In this document: piece by piece, positions 1 through 7,723 of the stretch
How positions within the stretch are numbered: position 1 is the stretch's first letter
Layout of the letters: every line of letters begins with the position of its first letter
DNA from: an uncultured Pseudomonadales bacterium
GTDB lineage: Bacteria; Pseudomonadota; Gammaproteobacteria; Pseudomonadales; Azotimanducaceae
Direction of reading: 5' to 3'
Length of the DNA: 64,000 nucleotides
Assembly (NCBI GenBank): GCA_958296165.1
Contig: OY282447.1
Span: forward strand, 3,881,154-3,945,153
The notes under the pieces: model-generated
Seen by the model: only the letters and a program-made list of their open reading frames with translations
Database searches by the model: none
Told to the model about the DNA's origin: nothing
Program-made: the position numbers and the translations under genes

Positions 1-787
1 CGGCTGAGGTTGAAGTCGACGCATAGTCGTTCCCGTGAGCGAGGTTGTCGCGAAGTTCGCAGATCGCCCGGAAGTCCTTCCTCAGCTGGGAGTTACTGCC
101 AGCCACGAGGCCTCCTCTGCGTATGATGATGGTTGCCTTGTCGGCTAACTGGGTTGAAGCGATGTCGCTCACAAAGGTGTCGTTCCCCTTTGTTTCGGCA
201 ATCCGGTCTGTGACGTTCTTGCGCCGAGCAGGGCTGAGCAAGTCGAGCCAGCCCCTTGGTCTGTCCTGCCACGCGTCATCGATACGGTCGGCCATGGCCA
301 TTTCCAACGCAGTGACGACGCTGAACAGCGCTGCCCGTACGGGTAGCTTGTGGAGGTCCGCCATGCACACCAGACCCACGATATCGGTGCCGGAAACGAC
401 AAGCCGCGTCGGGCGTTCGACTCCCTTCTTGATGAATTCCAAGATGCCGGCGTTGCTACCAATTAGATGGTCCTCCGTGAGGGGTTCGAAGTCGTCACCT
501 ATTGATTCACCCGGAGTTGGCGCCTCTTTGAACCACCGCTCGGCGCGGTAGAGCCCAGTAATGCGGTAGAGCCCAGTAATGGGGTCGGCCTGCTCGACGG
601 GAAGAAAGCTGAATTGGTCGACGTTCTTCGCCATGAGGCAGCCGATACAGTCGTTGGGCCTGCAAGTCATCAGCTTGTCTCGGGGCGTCATGATGAGGCC
701 CACAGTCAAACCTGCTTGCATGGCCTGGACCGTTTCGGGTGTAGTGTCGGCAGGAGTGGCCCACGGGGGGTCCCCTACTGTTGTCAT
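1..787 (-). CDS. CBS-domain protein with C-terminal HEPN-like domain (3' end beyond window)
   Basis: The gene is open at the left edge; 262 residues are visible from an ATG at 787. Residues about 25-150 look like a degenerate CBS pair, the ligand-sensing fold that usually binds adenosyl nucleotides; each half ends in a GLY/GLV-type strand. Residues about 150-262 are helical and contain RDNLAH (R246-x4-H251), the R-x4-6-H signature of HEPN domains, many of which are RNases in toxin and defence systems. An 18-bp in-frame tandem duplication repeats ITGLYR in the first CBS half. The neighbour is a transposase remnant, so the setting is accessory. A nucleotide-gated RNase is inference; a non-catalytic HEPN is possible, and the stop codon and partner genes lie outside the window. 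Confidence 0.7.
   Translation of the reverse strand, partial: MTTVGDPPWATPADTTPETVQAMQAGLTVGLIMTPRDKLMTCRPNDCIGCLMAKNVDQFSFLPVEQADPITGLYRITGLYRAERWFKEAPTPGESIGDDFEPLTEDHLIGSNAGILEFIKKGVERPTRLVVSGTDIVGLVCMADLHKLPVRAALFSVVTALEMAMADRIDDAWQDRPRGWLDLLSPARRKNVTDRIAETKGNDTFVSDIASTQLADKATIIIRRGGLVAGSNSQLRKDFRAICELRDNLAHGNDYASTSTSA
545..580. repeat. Tandem 18-bp duplication (2 copies)
   Basis: The unit GCGGTAGAGCCCAGTAAT occurs twice back to back (545-562 and 563-580). It lies in the minus-strand CBS-HEPN gene and adds six residues (ITGLYR twice) in frame. The copies are identical, so the event is recent or the locus is prone to slippage. Confidence 0.95.
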
Positions 788-1086
788 CTGCTGAGGCGTA
801 TCCTGTCCAAGTCATTTTGGGCAATCATAGTGCTCGCTCCAGTCAGCGTAAAGGTTCTGAACTGGTTCCGGCCAAGACGTTCACCCCATGAATTCGCTTG
901 ACACCATGACCGCGGCTTAGACCGGCCGCCAGCGTATCGCGGACTGGCGCGGACGCCTGCGGAACCATGCGAACCAACGATTGGCGACGTTCGCCCAGCG
1001 GAAAATCCCGCGTCCGGCGCGGCCGTGGCGCGGTATATGAAATGGTATAAGTGCGGAACGCCGATAGCAGAGTTAGCCCTTGAAAA
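788..1086. other. Gene-free stretch between CBS-HEPN gene and transposase remnant
   Basis: No convincing coding sequence was seen on either strand in about 300 bases. It should hold the promoter of the minus-strand CBS-HEPN gene. A 31-bp segment at 965-995 is nearly repeated at 30983-31013. The rest looks like decayed sequence next to a broken transposase. Confidence 0.5.
965..995 (+). repeat. Diverged 31-bp repeat, copy A
   Basis: 28 of 31 bases match 30983-31013 in the same orientation; the longest exact shared blocks are CCATGCGAAC and CGATTGGCGAC. Both copies lie beside mobile-element remnants: a transposase here and an integrase there. It may be the edge of a dispersed element or a shared coding remnant; its nature is not known. 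Confidence 0.6.
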
Positions 1087-1605
1087 TCATATAGTTACGT
1101 GCATAGATCGGCGGTGCGCCCAGCCGTCGAACCTGCGGCGGCGCCTGGGCTTGACCCGGCCTTCGCAGATGCTGGCGAGGGGCACGGCGCCGGCGGCGAT
1201 GGCGCGCGAGAGGATGCGCCCGACGGTGGACACGCTCAGGCGCAGGCCCTTGCGTTCGAGCATGCGCTGGATCGGCGCCTTGCCCATGAACGGATGCCTG
1301 CGGCGCAGATCCAGGACGGCCTTCACGTCGCTCGGCTTGTACGACCAGCGCCGGACGCGGCGCGGGCGGGTGGACTTCGGCGCCAGGCCGCGCTGGCCGC
1401 TCGCGGCCAGCGCGGCCTTCCACCGACACATCGTGCGGCGGCTGACGCCGATCTCCCTCAGGGCGGCCGGCGCGGCGCAGCCGGCTCCGCGCAGTTCGTC
1501 GTACCGGCGGATCGCCGACAGGCGCTCGCGGGCCTCGGCCGGCAGCTCGGCGTCGTCGACCTTGAAACTGCGGTACGATCGCGTCCGCATCGATTCGATC
1601 TTCAT
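1087..1605 (-). pseudogene. Truncated IS481/IS3-like transposase, N-terminal HTH part only
   Basis: The 172-residue frame begins with a helix-turn-helix segment (ALREIGVSRRTMCRWK at about 50-65). A second winged-helix-like segment follows (GKAPIQRMLERKGLRLS at about 108-124). This is the usual N-terminus of IS481-type DDE transposases. The match to the family fades after the basic run RRRRRFDGWA at about 134-143, just where the catalytic core should begin, and no DDE residues follow. The open frame then ends within about 30 residues, so the gene has lost its catalytic domain. A 7-bp inverted repeat (TTCAGTG 1620-1626, CACTGAA 1638-1644) lies just upstream of the start and could be part of the element end. 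It cannot transpose by itself. Confidence 0.75.
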
Positions 1606-1714
1606 GGTTCGGGTCTCCTTTCAGTGGGTTTTGCGTTCACTGAAGGCTACCCGATCCGGCGTCGGCGGCGGGTCTTCCGTCGCCGGCGCCGCCTCAGCCA
1701 ATCACGGCCCGGGC

Positions 1715-1787
1715 TGTGCCAAATCTATCTGAGCCGGCACAGCACTTGTGCCGGGTTGTGCCGGCCTAGCGGATTTGGCACTGTGCC
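1715..1787. promoter_or_regulatory. Nested inverted repeats with five TGTGCC/GGCACA motifs
   Basis: TGTGCC or its complement occurs at 1715-1720, 1736-1741, 1747-1752, 1757-1762 and 1782-1787. CCGGCACA and TGTGCCGG (1734-1741, 1747-1754) form a perfect 8-bp stem with a 5-base loop. GTGCCAAATC and GATTTGGCAC (1716-1725, 1772-1781) form an outer 10-bp stem. The array ends 28 bases before the retropepsin-like gene. It could be an operator array, a transcript hairpin or a palindromic repeat; there is no T-run typical of a terminator. Confidence 0.5.
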
Positions 1788-1815
1788 AGCCCTGACCGAC
1801 TGAGGCGGAGATCGC

Positions 1816-2178
1816 ATGGGCACAACGCACGTCACCGCGCAGATCTTCGATCTAGGGCGCACCGGCACTCCGTTCGAGGCGGAGTTTCTAGTCGACACGG
1901 GATCGCTTCACTGCATGGCGCCGGCGAGCCGGTTGCAGGAAGCTCGAGTGAAGCCCGAGGGCAGGCAGGTGTGCGAGATCGCTAGCGGCGAGCCGGTTGA
2001 GTATCGCTATGGCTTTGCGCGGATTGCCTTTCTTGGCGACGAGACCGTGACACACGTGATCTTCGGGCCAGAACATGCTGAACCCACACTAGGCGTGGTC
2101 GCCTTGGAGAACACCGGGGTGATGGTGGACCCCGCGAGCCAGACCTTGAGACGGCTGCCCGCGATGCCGCTCAAGTGA
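1816..2178 (+). CDS. Retropepsin-like (clan AA) aspartic protease
   Basis: This 120-residue protein carries the single-lobe retropepsin signature. The catalytic triplet is DTG in EFLVDTGSLHCMAP (residues about 24-37), and a second hydrophobic block (LGVVALENTGVMVDP, about 92-106) stands where the second half of the fold should pair. Such short clan AA proteases act as homodimers; bacterial substrates are mostly unknown. There is no signal peptide, so it is probably cytoplasmic. Its TGA overlaps a possible GTG start of the next gene, so the two are likely co-transcribed. The hairpin array at 1715-1787 is directly upstream. It is the only one of three related protease loci in the window that looks intact. 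The fold is fairly sure; the role is not known. Confidence 0.75.
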   Translation: MGTTHVTAQIFDLGRTGTPFEAEFLVDTGSLHCMAPASRLQEARVKPEGRQVCEIASGEPVEYRYGFARIAFLGDETVTHVIFGPEHAEPTLGVVALENTGVMVDPASQTLRRLPAMPLK

Positions 2179-2219
2179 CCGACAACCATAGGCTGCGGAC
2201 AAGCGGTTGGCCTTGGTCG

Positions 2220-2924
2220 ATGTGCCCCCGCAGTCTCTTAGCGCTCGTCTTCGCCCTGCACGTCGCGTGCCCGACGGTTGGCGCGCAGGAGGTGCCTCGC
2301 ATCGCCGACGTACTGGCGGCGAACCCTTTCGTCGCAGCGACCTGTAGCTTTGCGGCCACGTCGACATCCTCGGAACGCCCCGGCGAGACGCGGGTGGAGC
2401 GATTTACCGCTGGCGAGGCCGGCGAAGAAGGCCAGTGGCGACTGGTCTCGGTCAACGGCGTTGCGCCATCCGCCGATGCGCTGGCTGATTACGCCGACGA
2501 CATTGAAGCAGGGCGCCGTCGCGACGAGCCGGTCTTCGACCTTGCCCCCTTCGTTCACCAAGGCGCGGTGGCCGTCGAGAGCGCCGACCCGTCGGCCTTG
2601 GCGTTTTCGTTCAAGCCCAGCGACATGCCAAATCTGGACCCGGACAAAGTACGCGGCACCTTGTTCGTCGCCAAGGACGATTTACGCGCCCTGCGCATGA
2701 CCGTAGAGCTCTTGGGGCCGGTTTCCCCAGCGCCCGGCGTCAAAGTTAAGGCCATGAACCAAGAGATGACGTTCGCGACCGATCCAGTGACCGGAGCGCT
2801 GTTGTTGCAGTCCATCGCCGTGGACGCGAAGGGCAGGGCGTTCTTCGTGAAGAAAATCGAGCAAGAGGAACGAATCGCGCTCAGCGATTTCGAGTGTCGG
2901 TTGAACGAGGATCCAGCGCTCTGA
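2220..2924 (+). CDS. Secreted protein of unknown function
   Basis: The chosen ATG gives a clean signal peptide: a short N-terminus, the hydrophobic core LLALVFALHVAC, and a likely cut after TVGAQ (residues about 20-24). An in-frame GTG at 2175 overlaps the stop of the protease gene and would add 15 residues ahead of the signal; translation may begin there by coupling. The mature part, about 210 residues, is acidic and shows no motif I recognise. The stretch GRAFFVKKIEQEERIALSDF near the C-terminus has the look of a beta-rich periplasmic protein of the type described as outer-membrane lipoprotein-sorting, but that is weak. It probably acts in the periplasm. Operon with the retropepsin-like gene is likely. 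Confidence 0.6.
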   Translation: MCPRSLLALVFALHVACPTVGAQEVPRIADVLAANPFVAATCSFAATSTSSERPGETRVERFTAGEAGEEGQWRLVSVNGVAPSADALADYADDIEAGRRRDEPVFDLAPFVHQGAVAVESADPSALAFSFKPSDMPNLDPDKVRGTLFVAKDDLRALRMTVELLGPVSPAPGVKVKAMNQEMTFATDPVTGALLLQSIAVDAKGRAFFVKKIEQEERIALSDFECRLNEDPAL

Positions 2925-2947
2925 CCGAACTGTCCGAACTGTTCCTT

Positions 2948-4177
2948 CTAGGGTGTGCCCAGTGCGGCACGCTCGCTGCGTAGCTGCTTCCCACGTTGAC
3001 GGTGCTCTTGAAGCAACTCCACCATGCGGCTGTGGAACGATGGAATGCCAAAGCTCACGCTGCCTTTCTGCAAGGTCAGCACGCCGTGTGCGATGGCTTG
3101 GCGCACGGTGTCTTCGCCGTCGAGGGACGCGCTCGCCGTCGCTAAGGAGTCTTCGTTCACGGCGCTCACGGCCTCCGATCTTCGCAGCCATGGGCGGCCC
3201 GACTCCACCATGGTTTCGATCACCGGAAGCATGGCGTCCTGGTCGGGCAGCATGCTCAAACGGGCGTCGTAATAGTCGGTTCTCGCTTGATCGCCTGCCT
3301 TCAATGCGTCGTCGAGCGAGCGACCCACATCAAGGCTGCCGTGCTTATCAATCGCTTCGATTGCCCCGTTCAAGTAGCCGTGGATGTGCTGCGGGAACCC
3401 TTGCGACGCATCCGCCAACGCCACGACGCACGCCTTTGGTATCTCGTGACCCATTGCGAGCATGTTTCGTTTGATGGCTTCGAGCGCTTCCCCGTCGGAT
3501 AGAGCTTCCAGTGTGATTGGCGCGGCGACTTGCGAGATGCCCGCCGACCCGTCCGCCGGATTGCCGAGCACATGTTGCGTGTGCTGCAAGCCGATGCCGA
3601 CGAGCAGAATCGGGCAGCCGTGGTCGCCTTGGTGCAACACGCGCAGCGCTCGCATGCCTTCCGGTTGTATCGTTTGGAGTTCGTCGACGACCAGCACCAG
3701 TGCTTTGCCGTTCCACACGCCAGCGTGCTTCGAGGCGTCCAGTAGAGCGGAGAGACGACCTGTGTGACGGGCATGCTCTTGCGTGAGGCCGCCTCTGAGT
3801 AGACCTATGCTGGCGTTGCGCCCGGTATTTCGAGTGTCGATGTCGGCCACCTTGCGGCCTTTCTTCGCAACGCCCAGCGCACGCGCAATGGCCATGAACA
3901 GATCGACGTCGTCTTCCAACATGCTGGTGTCGGTTGCAAGGTGCCGAATGTCTAACGCCGCCCCGCGCGCGAGCGCGTCTTCGGCGAACTTCCGCCCCAA
4001 CTGGGTCTTGCCCGCGCCGGGCACGCCGACGATCAGTGCCATGCCGCCGGTCGGGTCGCCCGTTTCGCGCAGGTCGTTCAGACGTTTGTTGAGCGCGGCC
4101 AGTTCCCTGGCCCTGCCCGCGAAGTACGGGGGAGGCTCCCGATCAGATCGGAGCTTGGCAGGTGGCGCGTCGCTCAT
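2948..4177 (-). CDS. AAA/STAND-type ATPase of unknown function
   Basis: The 409-residue protein starts at an ATG at 4177; an in-frame start 60 bases upstream (4237) gives a poor N-terminus. PPYFAGRARELAALNKRL (about 16-33) is the usual lead-in of AAA_16/Orc1-like ATPases. Walker A is GVPGAGKT (51-58) and Walker B LVLVVDEL (160-167). A winged-helix-like end follows (about 340-395, with TLQKGSVSFGIPSFHSRMVE). Such proteins bind ATP and often act as DNA-bound switches or carry effectors on partner proteins. No effector domain is visible. The Uma2 gene lies 80 bases upstream on the same strand, so the two may form one transcription unit. Function is not known. Confidence 0.65.
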   Translation of the reverse strand: MSDAPPAKLRSDREPPPYFAGRARELAALNKRLNDLRETGDPTGGMALIVGVPGAGKTQLGRKFAEDALARGAALDIRHLATDTSMLEDDVDLFMAIARALGVAKKGRKVADIDTRNTGRNASIGLLRGGLTQEHARHTGRLSALLDASKHAGVWNGKALVLVVDELQTIQPEGMRALRVLHQGDHGCPILLVGIGLQHTQHVLGNPADGSAGISQVAAPITLEALSDGEALEAIKRNMLAMGHEIPKACVVALADASQGFPQHIHGYLNGAIEAIDKHGSLDVGRSLDDALKAGDQARTDYYDARLSMLPDQDAMLPVIETMVESGRPWLRRSEAVSAVNEDSLATASASLDGEDTVRQAIAHGVLTLQKGSVSFGIPSFHSRMVELLQEHRQRGKQLRSERAALGTP

Positions 4178-4257
4178 GGCTAGAAGCGTAGCGCAGGTCG
4201 CGATATGGCCCCGTGCGCGAGCAACACCTTTGCCCAATAGTCAGAGCGGAGCGGTTG

Positions 4258-5022
4258 CTACCTCACGCGCCGCTTCTCGTTCGCCATGAGCCGCTCCACG
4301 AAGTGCCGGTGTATTGGCGAGCTCGTGCCCTCCTGTAACCTGGAGAGCGCGGTTGCCAAGTCGCCCTGGCACAACGCCTGAGTGTCCACCCACAGGCCGG
4401 GAAACACTTCGCTGCGAACGACGCCGGCCGCATCTCCCGCCAATGGCAGGTAACGTCCCTCAGCGAGGCCGAAATAGTCGATACGGTCGTCATGCGTGCG
4501 CCACACGATGTACTCGCGCACCCCGGCCCTCTCATAGATGCGGAGTTTGTCGTGCAAATCGATGGACGCACTGCTAGCCGCCACTTCAACGACCAGTTCG
4601 GGCGCACCTTCGAGATAGCCGTCGGCGCTTACCCGCGCCGTTCCACCGGCACTCTCGTCGATGCGCAGGAGCACGTCGGGCTGCACTTCGCTATGTGCGT
4701 CCAAGCGCACTGTCGCGTTGTCTGCGCCGGTCACGCCGGGCGTGTGGCTGCTGTAGACGAGCAAGACGGTTTGAATCAGCGCATGCGGCTCTGCATGCAC
4801 GAGGCCGACGGGCACCGTCATGTGTACAACCCCCGCGATGAGTTCCGCCTTCTTGATGCGAGGCTGGGCGGCATAGCGGCGCTCGAACTCGCGCCTCGGC
4901 AGCCGATCGCCGTTCTCCAACGGCGGCAGCAAGGCAGCGCCATTTGCTCGCCAAAGGCCAGACGCGTTGAGCTTGTTCGACACGGATGCCACTGGGCCGG
5001 CCTCGTCGTCTATGTGGCCCAC
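4258..5022 (-). CDS. Uma2-family (DUF820) PD-(D/E)XK-type nuclease-like protein
   Basis: The 254-residue protein has the Uma2 layout: an N-terminal extension, RREFERRYAAQPRIKKAELI (about 43-62), then the nuclease-like core. The core shows PDVLLRID (D116), ELVVEVAASS (E146) and the lysine-containing KLRIYERAGVREYIVW (about 159-174). The family adopts the restriction-endonuclease fold; it is widespread, often in many copies, and its biological role is largely unknown. The start is not firm: the first 35 residues are atypical, and a start further in is possible. It sits upstream of the AAA ATPase gene on the same strand. No cognate methyltransferase is near. Confidence 0.75.
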   Translation of the reverse strand: MGHIDDEAGPVASVSNKLNASGLWRANGAALLPPLENGDRLPRREFERRYAAQPRIKKAELIAGVVHMTVPVGLVHAEPHALIQTVLLVYSSHTPGVTGADNATVRLDAHSEVQPDVLLRIDESAGGTARVSADGYLEGAPELVVEVAASSASIDLHDKLRIYERAGVREYIVWRTHDDRIDYFGLAEGRYLPLAGDAAGVVRSEVFPGLWVDTQALCQGDLATALSRLQEGTSSPIHRHFVERLMANEKRRVR

Positions 5023-5090
5023 CGTAGCATGGCCGCGAACGACTTGCTCGCGTTAGAACGTCAGCACTGTCAGCGCTTTGTGAGCGTGAG

Positions 5091-5223
5091 CGGAAGGGTG
5101 AATCCAACGCATCCAACGCTATAGGCGCGAAGCGGTGCCGAGTCCTCTACACTGGAGGATGGTGGTGTCACCGCAAACCGAGCGCTTGCGCACCGTGGAG
5201 CAGGTTCGAGCTTCGGCGAGCGT
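5091..5223 (+). pseudogene. Transposase 5'-end remnant, copy 1
   Basis: About 130 bases match, in reverse orientation, the head of the transposase remnant at 21066-21378. Shared blocks are GAATCCAACGC, an interrupted GAGTCCTC-ACACTGG block and GCAAACCGAGCG. The translated piece QTERLRTVEQVRA aligns with QTERLRTMERVRA in the other copy, then similarity stops. It is an element end with the first 20 or so codons of its transposase. It lies between the Uma2 gene and the PNPOx gene and encodes nothing functional. Confidence 0.65.
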
Positions 5224-5322
5224 CGGAGGCCGGCGACGGTGCTGCCGTCTGGATGCGGCGCAGGCGTTGATCCAGCGGCGCTCCATGAACCACGCCGCCA
5301 ACAGACACCTTGGAGCCATGCC

Positions 5323-5745
5323 ATGAACCCACTCACCGAAGCCGACAAGCAAACGTTTCTGAGCGGCTTGCACGTTTGCACGCTCGCCGTCCCGCAGCCC
5401 GGCAAGGGGCCGCTCCTGGCCCCCATCTGGTACGACTACGAACCGGGCAACCGAGTGCGGTTCATCATGGGGCCGCAGAGCCGCAAGGCGCAGCTGCTCG
5501 CCCAGGGCACACGGGTGTCGCTGTGCGTGCAGGACGAAGCGCCGCCCTATGCCTACGTCTCCGTGGAGGGGCCGGTGGTGACCATCGAGGCCTGCACTGA
5601 ACAAGCGCTCAAAGACATGGCGGTGCGCTATCTCGGCGCCGACGACGGCGAGCAATACGCCAAGAGCATGCGTGGGGCAGAGGCCGCGCTGCTCGTCTCC
5701 GTACAGCCGGAGACTTGGCTCGCCGCGGACTTCTCCCGCAGCTAG
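5323..5745 (+). CDS. Pyridoxamine 5'-phosphate oxidase-family (FMN-binding split barrel) protein
   Basis: The 140-residue protein matches the small split-barrel flavoproteins that bind FMN or F420. Evidence is the N-terminal HVCTLAVPQPGKGPLLAPIWYD (residues about 17-38), which forms the first barrel strands. RVRFIMGPQSRKAQLLAQGT, with the RKAQLL helix, and RVSLCVQDEAPPYAYVSVEG follow. The last segment ends in QPETWLAADFS, also usual. The ATG at 5323 was chosen because an ATG four bases earlier is out of frame and the upstream frame is not conserved-looking. Substrate cannot be told; it is not PdxH, which is longer. It stands alone between an IS remnant and the defence-like operon. Confidence 0.75.
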   Translation: MNPLTEADKQTFLSGLHVCTLAVPQPGKGPLLAPIWYDYEPGNRVRFIMGPQSRKAQLLAQGTRVSLCVQDEAPPYAYVSVEGPVVTIEACTEQALKDMAVRYLGADDGEQYAKSMRGAEAALLVSVQPETWLAADFSRS

Positions 5746-5905
5746 GGCCGAGCGCTGCCGCGCCTAAACTGCATCCGCCCCTGCCAGAACTGTCCAATGA
5801 GAAGTGGTTACCCGCCGAGGCGGCGCGGGCCGGCTAGAAGCCGTCGTCGCGGGGCGAACAGGCCCACCCGCAGGGCAAGACGTTCTGGACATTCGTACGG
5901 ACGGA

Positions 5906-7723
5906 TCAGGCTTGGCCACAAGGTCTGGAAACGTCAATCACCAACACTTCGATTTTGTGCGACTCCTGCTCGGTCAAGGAGCTATCCAGCATGGCTTGCA
6001 GCGAGGTGGCGTCTTCTGGCCGCTTGCCCGTCTTTGACGGCTGGCAGGACGATTGCCCGAACCAGAACACCAGATAGATGCCGTGTCCAGCGGTGCGCGG
6101 GTCGCGCGTATACTTCGGGATGAGCTGGGAGCGAAGAGCGTGCCACAGATCCTTGCTATCGCTCTTCTTGATCTCTACGGGCACGTTGAAGGTGCCGCTG
6201 GCAATGCGGATGTCTGCACGTGTGTCGTCGTTGTAGGTCGGCTCCTTGTCCGCCGTAACGTTGAAGTGCCGCAGCCTAGCGGACAGATCCGACAACAAGC
6301 GGTCTCGACAGGGGTTTTCCGACAGCGGCTTCCACGGGTCGGCGTCCGTGTGCCAATACTGCCGCCAATCCGATGTCTGGCCATCGCGTATGTCACGCCC
6401 GAGTGAGGTGAGTTCGTCACAGACCAACGCTACAAGGTCCCTCGCGTTGGCGGGTGGGCCGCCTGCCAGTGCGTCGACTACTTCGCGCACCTGCGGATAG
6501 GGGAACCCAGCGTCGCGGCGAGCCACGCGCTGTTGCCACGCCGCACGTCGAAGGCGTTCGTGCCACGGCGCGAGCGTTGGATCCAGCGTCATTTCTTCGA
6601 GCAACGTCGTCGCCTGAGCGCACGGCGTCTTGGCCATAACGTCTATCAGCTTAGTGACTAGCGCGCCCGGAGCGGTCGAGTGGATGAGCTGCCAGTCCTC
6701 CGCAAACGGTCTGAACGCGGGACCCATGTGCCTTATCAACAGCGCCGCGGCGCAAACGTGATCGAGTTGCGCCAAGCGCTCCCCGATGCCGTTGCTGCCG
6801 AGGAACGCGGCAACGTAGCGAACTCGGCGCTGCACCGCGCCCCCAGCCAGTTCACTATCCAACCGTGAAACATAGTCCGTTGGGCGATGGATGAGTCCGG
6901 CACACAGCCAGTAGAGTTTCTGCTTCGTGCCCATGCTCACGGCGGCAAGCTTGCTATCGATGATCGCGCAGAACTCGTCCGCGTCGCAGTGCGAAAAGGC
7001 GGCGGCCAGCACTGGCGTCAACATCTTTAGTTGGCGTGAAGGCGCTCGCGTCGGGAACGTGCGCAGCAACGACGGGACGGATAGCCGGGCCACTTCCGCG
7101 TAAGCTGCGTTATAGGCTAGTTCGTAGAGGCCGTATCGTTGGGTTAGGTCGTGGCGCAAAGCGAGTTTGTAGACCTTGATGATCGTCTCGGCGACTAACT
7201 TCGGCTTGTGCGTCACAGCCCAGCGATGCCATGTCGGCTCGGGTTCTGATGGGTGGTCGTACAGCGCTCGAATAGTCAGCGCTCGCTCCAAGCAGGAGTC
7301 CGAAAGCGGTGTGTCTTCCGCACCGACTGGTGCCGCGAGTTCCTCAAGGCCAGCAAGCAACGGCCACGCAAGGAACGGTATCTCGCGGTGGGCCGCTAAT
7401 TCGAGAGCCTCTTGAACGCTTGGCAAATCGCTTCGGCTTGGCACGCCCGCGAACGCGCCAAGCACCAGTTCCACTAGGCGATCGTCCTCGAGAAAATGCC
7501 GCAGCCGCGCTCGGGGCGACTCACCCTGTGCGCACCCAGATAAGCCACTGCCAATCCGCGACGGTTCAAAGTAGACGGTGGCCAAGAGGTGCAGCTGGCG
7601 TGGCAGCGCGTTGTTCGCTTTAAGCACGCTTTCATTGGCGCGCAAATGGGTCTGCCAGTCGTTCCGAATCTCCTGCTGCTCGTTGCGAATCGCCTGCAGC
7701 GACTTCGGCTGCGGCAGGGTCAT
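5906..7723 (-). CDS. Helical-repeat protein with C-terminal PD-(D/E)XK nuclease domain
   Basis: This is the third gene of the DUF4143-NACHT-nuclease operon; its ATG overlaps the NACHT stop codon as ATGA. Residues 1-460 are all-helical, with repeated amphipathic helices rich in Leu, Ala and Arg of HEAT type, like the sensor regions of NACHT proteins. Residues about 465-560 form a restriction-fold core: E470, D504 in TRADIRI, E517-x-K519 in VPVEIKKS, then Q533 in ALRSQLIPKY, and a final strand GIYLVFWFG. The D-x12-ExK spacing and the following Q fit PD-(D/E)XK nucleases. I infer that this is the effector subunit that cuts nucleic acid when the NACHT partner is triggered. There is no signal peptide or membrane segment. 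Confidence 0.75.
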   Translation of the reverse strand: MTLPQPKSLQAIRNEQQEIRNDWQTHLRANESVLKANNALPRQLHLLATVYFEPSRIGSGLSGCAQGESPRARLRHFLEDDRLVELVLGAFAGVPSRSDLPSVQEALELAAHREIPFLAWPLLAGLEELAAPVGAEDTPLSDSCLERALTIRALYDHPSEPEPTWHRWAVTHKPKLVAETIIKVYKLALRHDLTQRYGLYELAYNAAYAEVARLSVPSLLRTFPTRAPSRQLKMLTPVLAAAFSHCDADEFCAIIDSKLAAVSMGTKQKLYWLCAGLIHRPTDYVSRLDSELAGGAVQRRVRYVAAFLGSNGIGERLAQLDHVCAAALLIRHMGPAFRPFAEDWQLIHSTAPGALVTKLIDVMAKTPCAQATTLLEEMTLDPTLAPWHERLRRAAWQQRVARRDAGFPYPQVREVVDALAGGPPANARDLVALVCDELTSLGRDIRDGQTSDWRQYWHTDADPWKPLSENPCRDRLLSDLSARLRHFNVTADKEPTYNDDTRADIRIASGTFNVPVEIKKSDSKDLWHALRSQLIPKYTRDPRTAGHGIYLVFWFGQSSCQPSKTGKRPEDATSLQAMLDSSLTEQESHKIEVLVIDVSRPCGQA

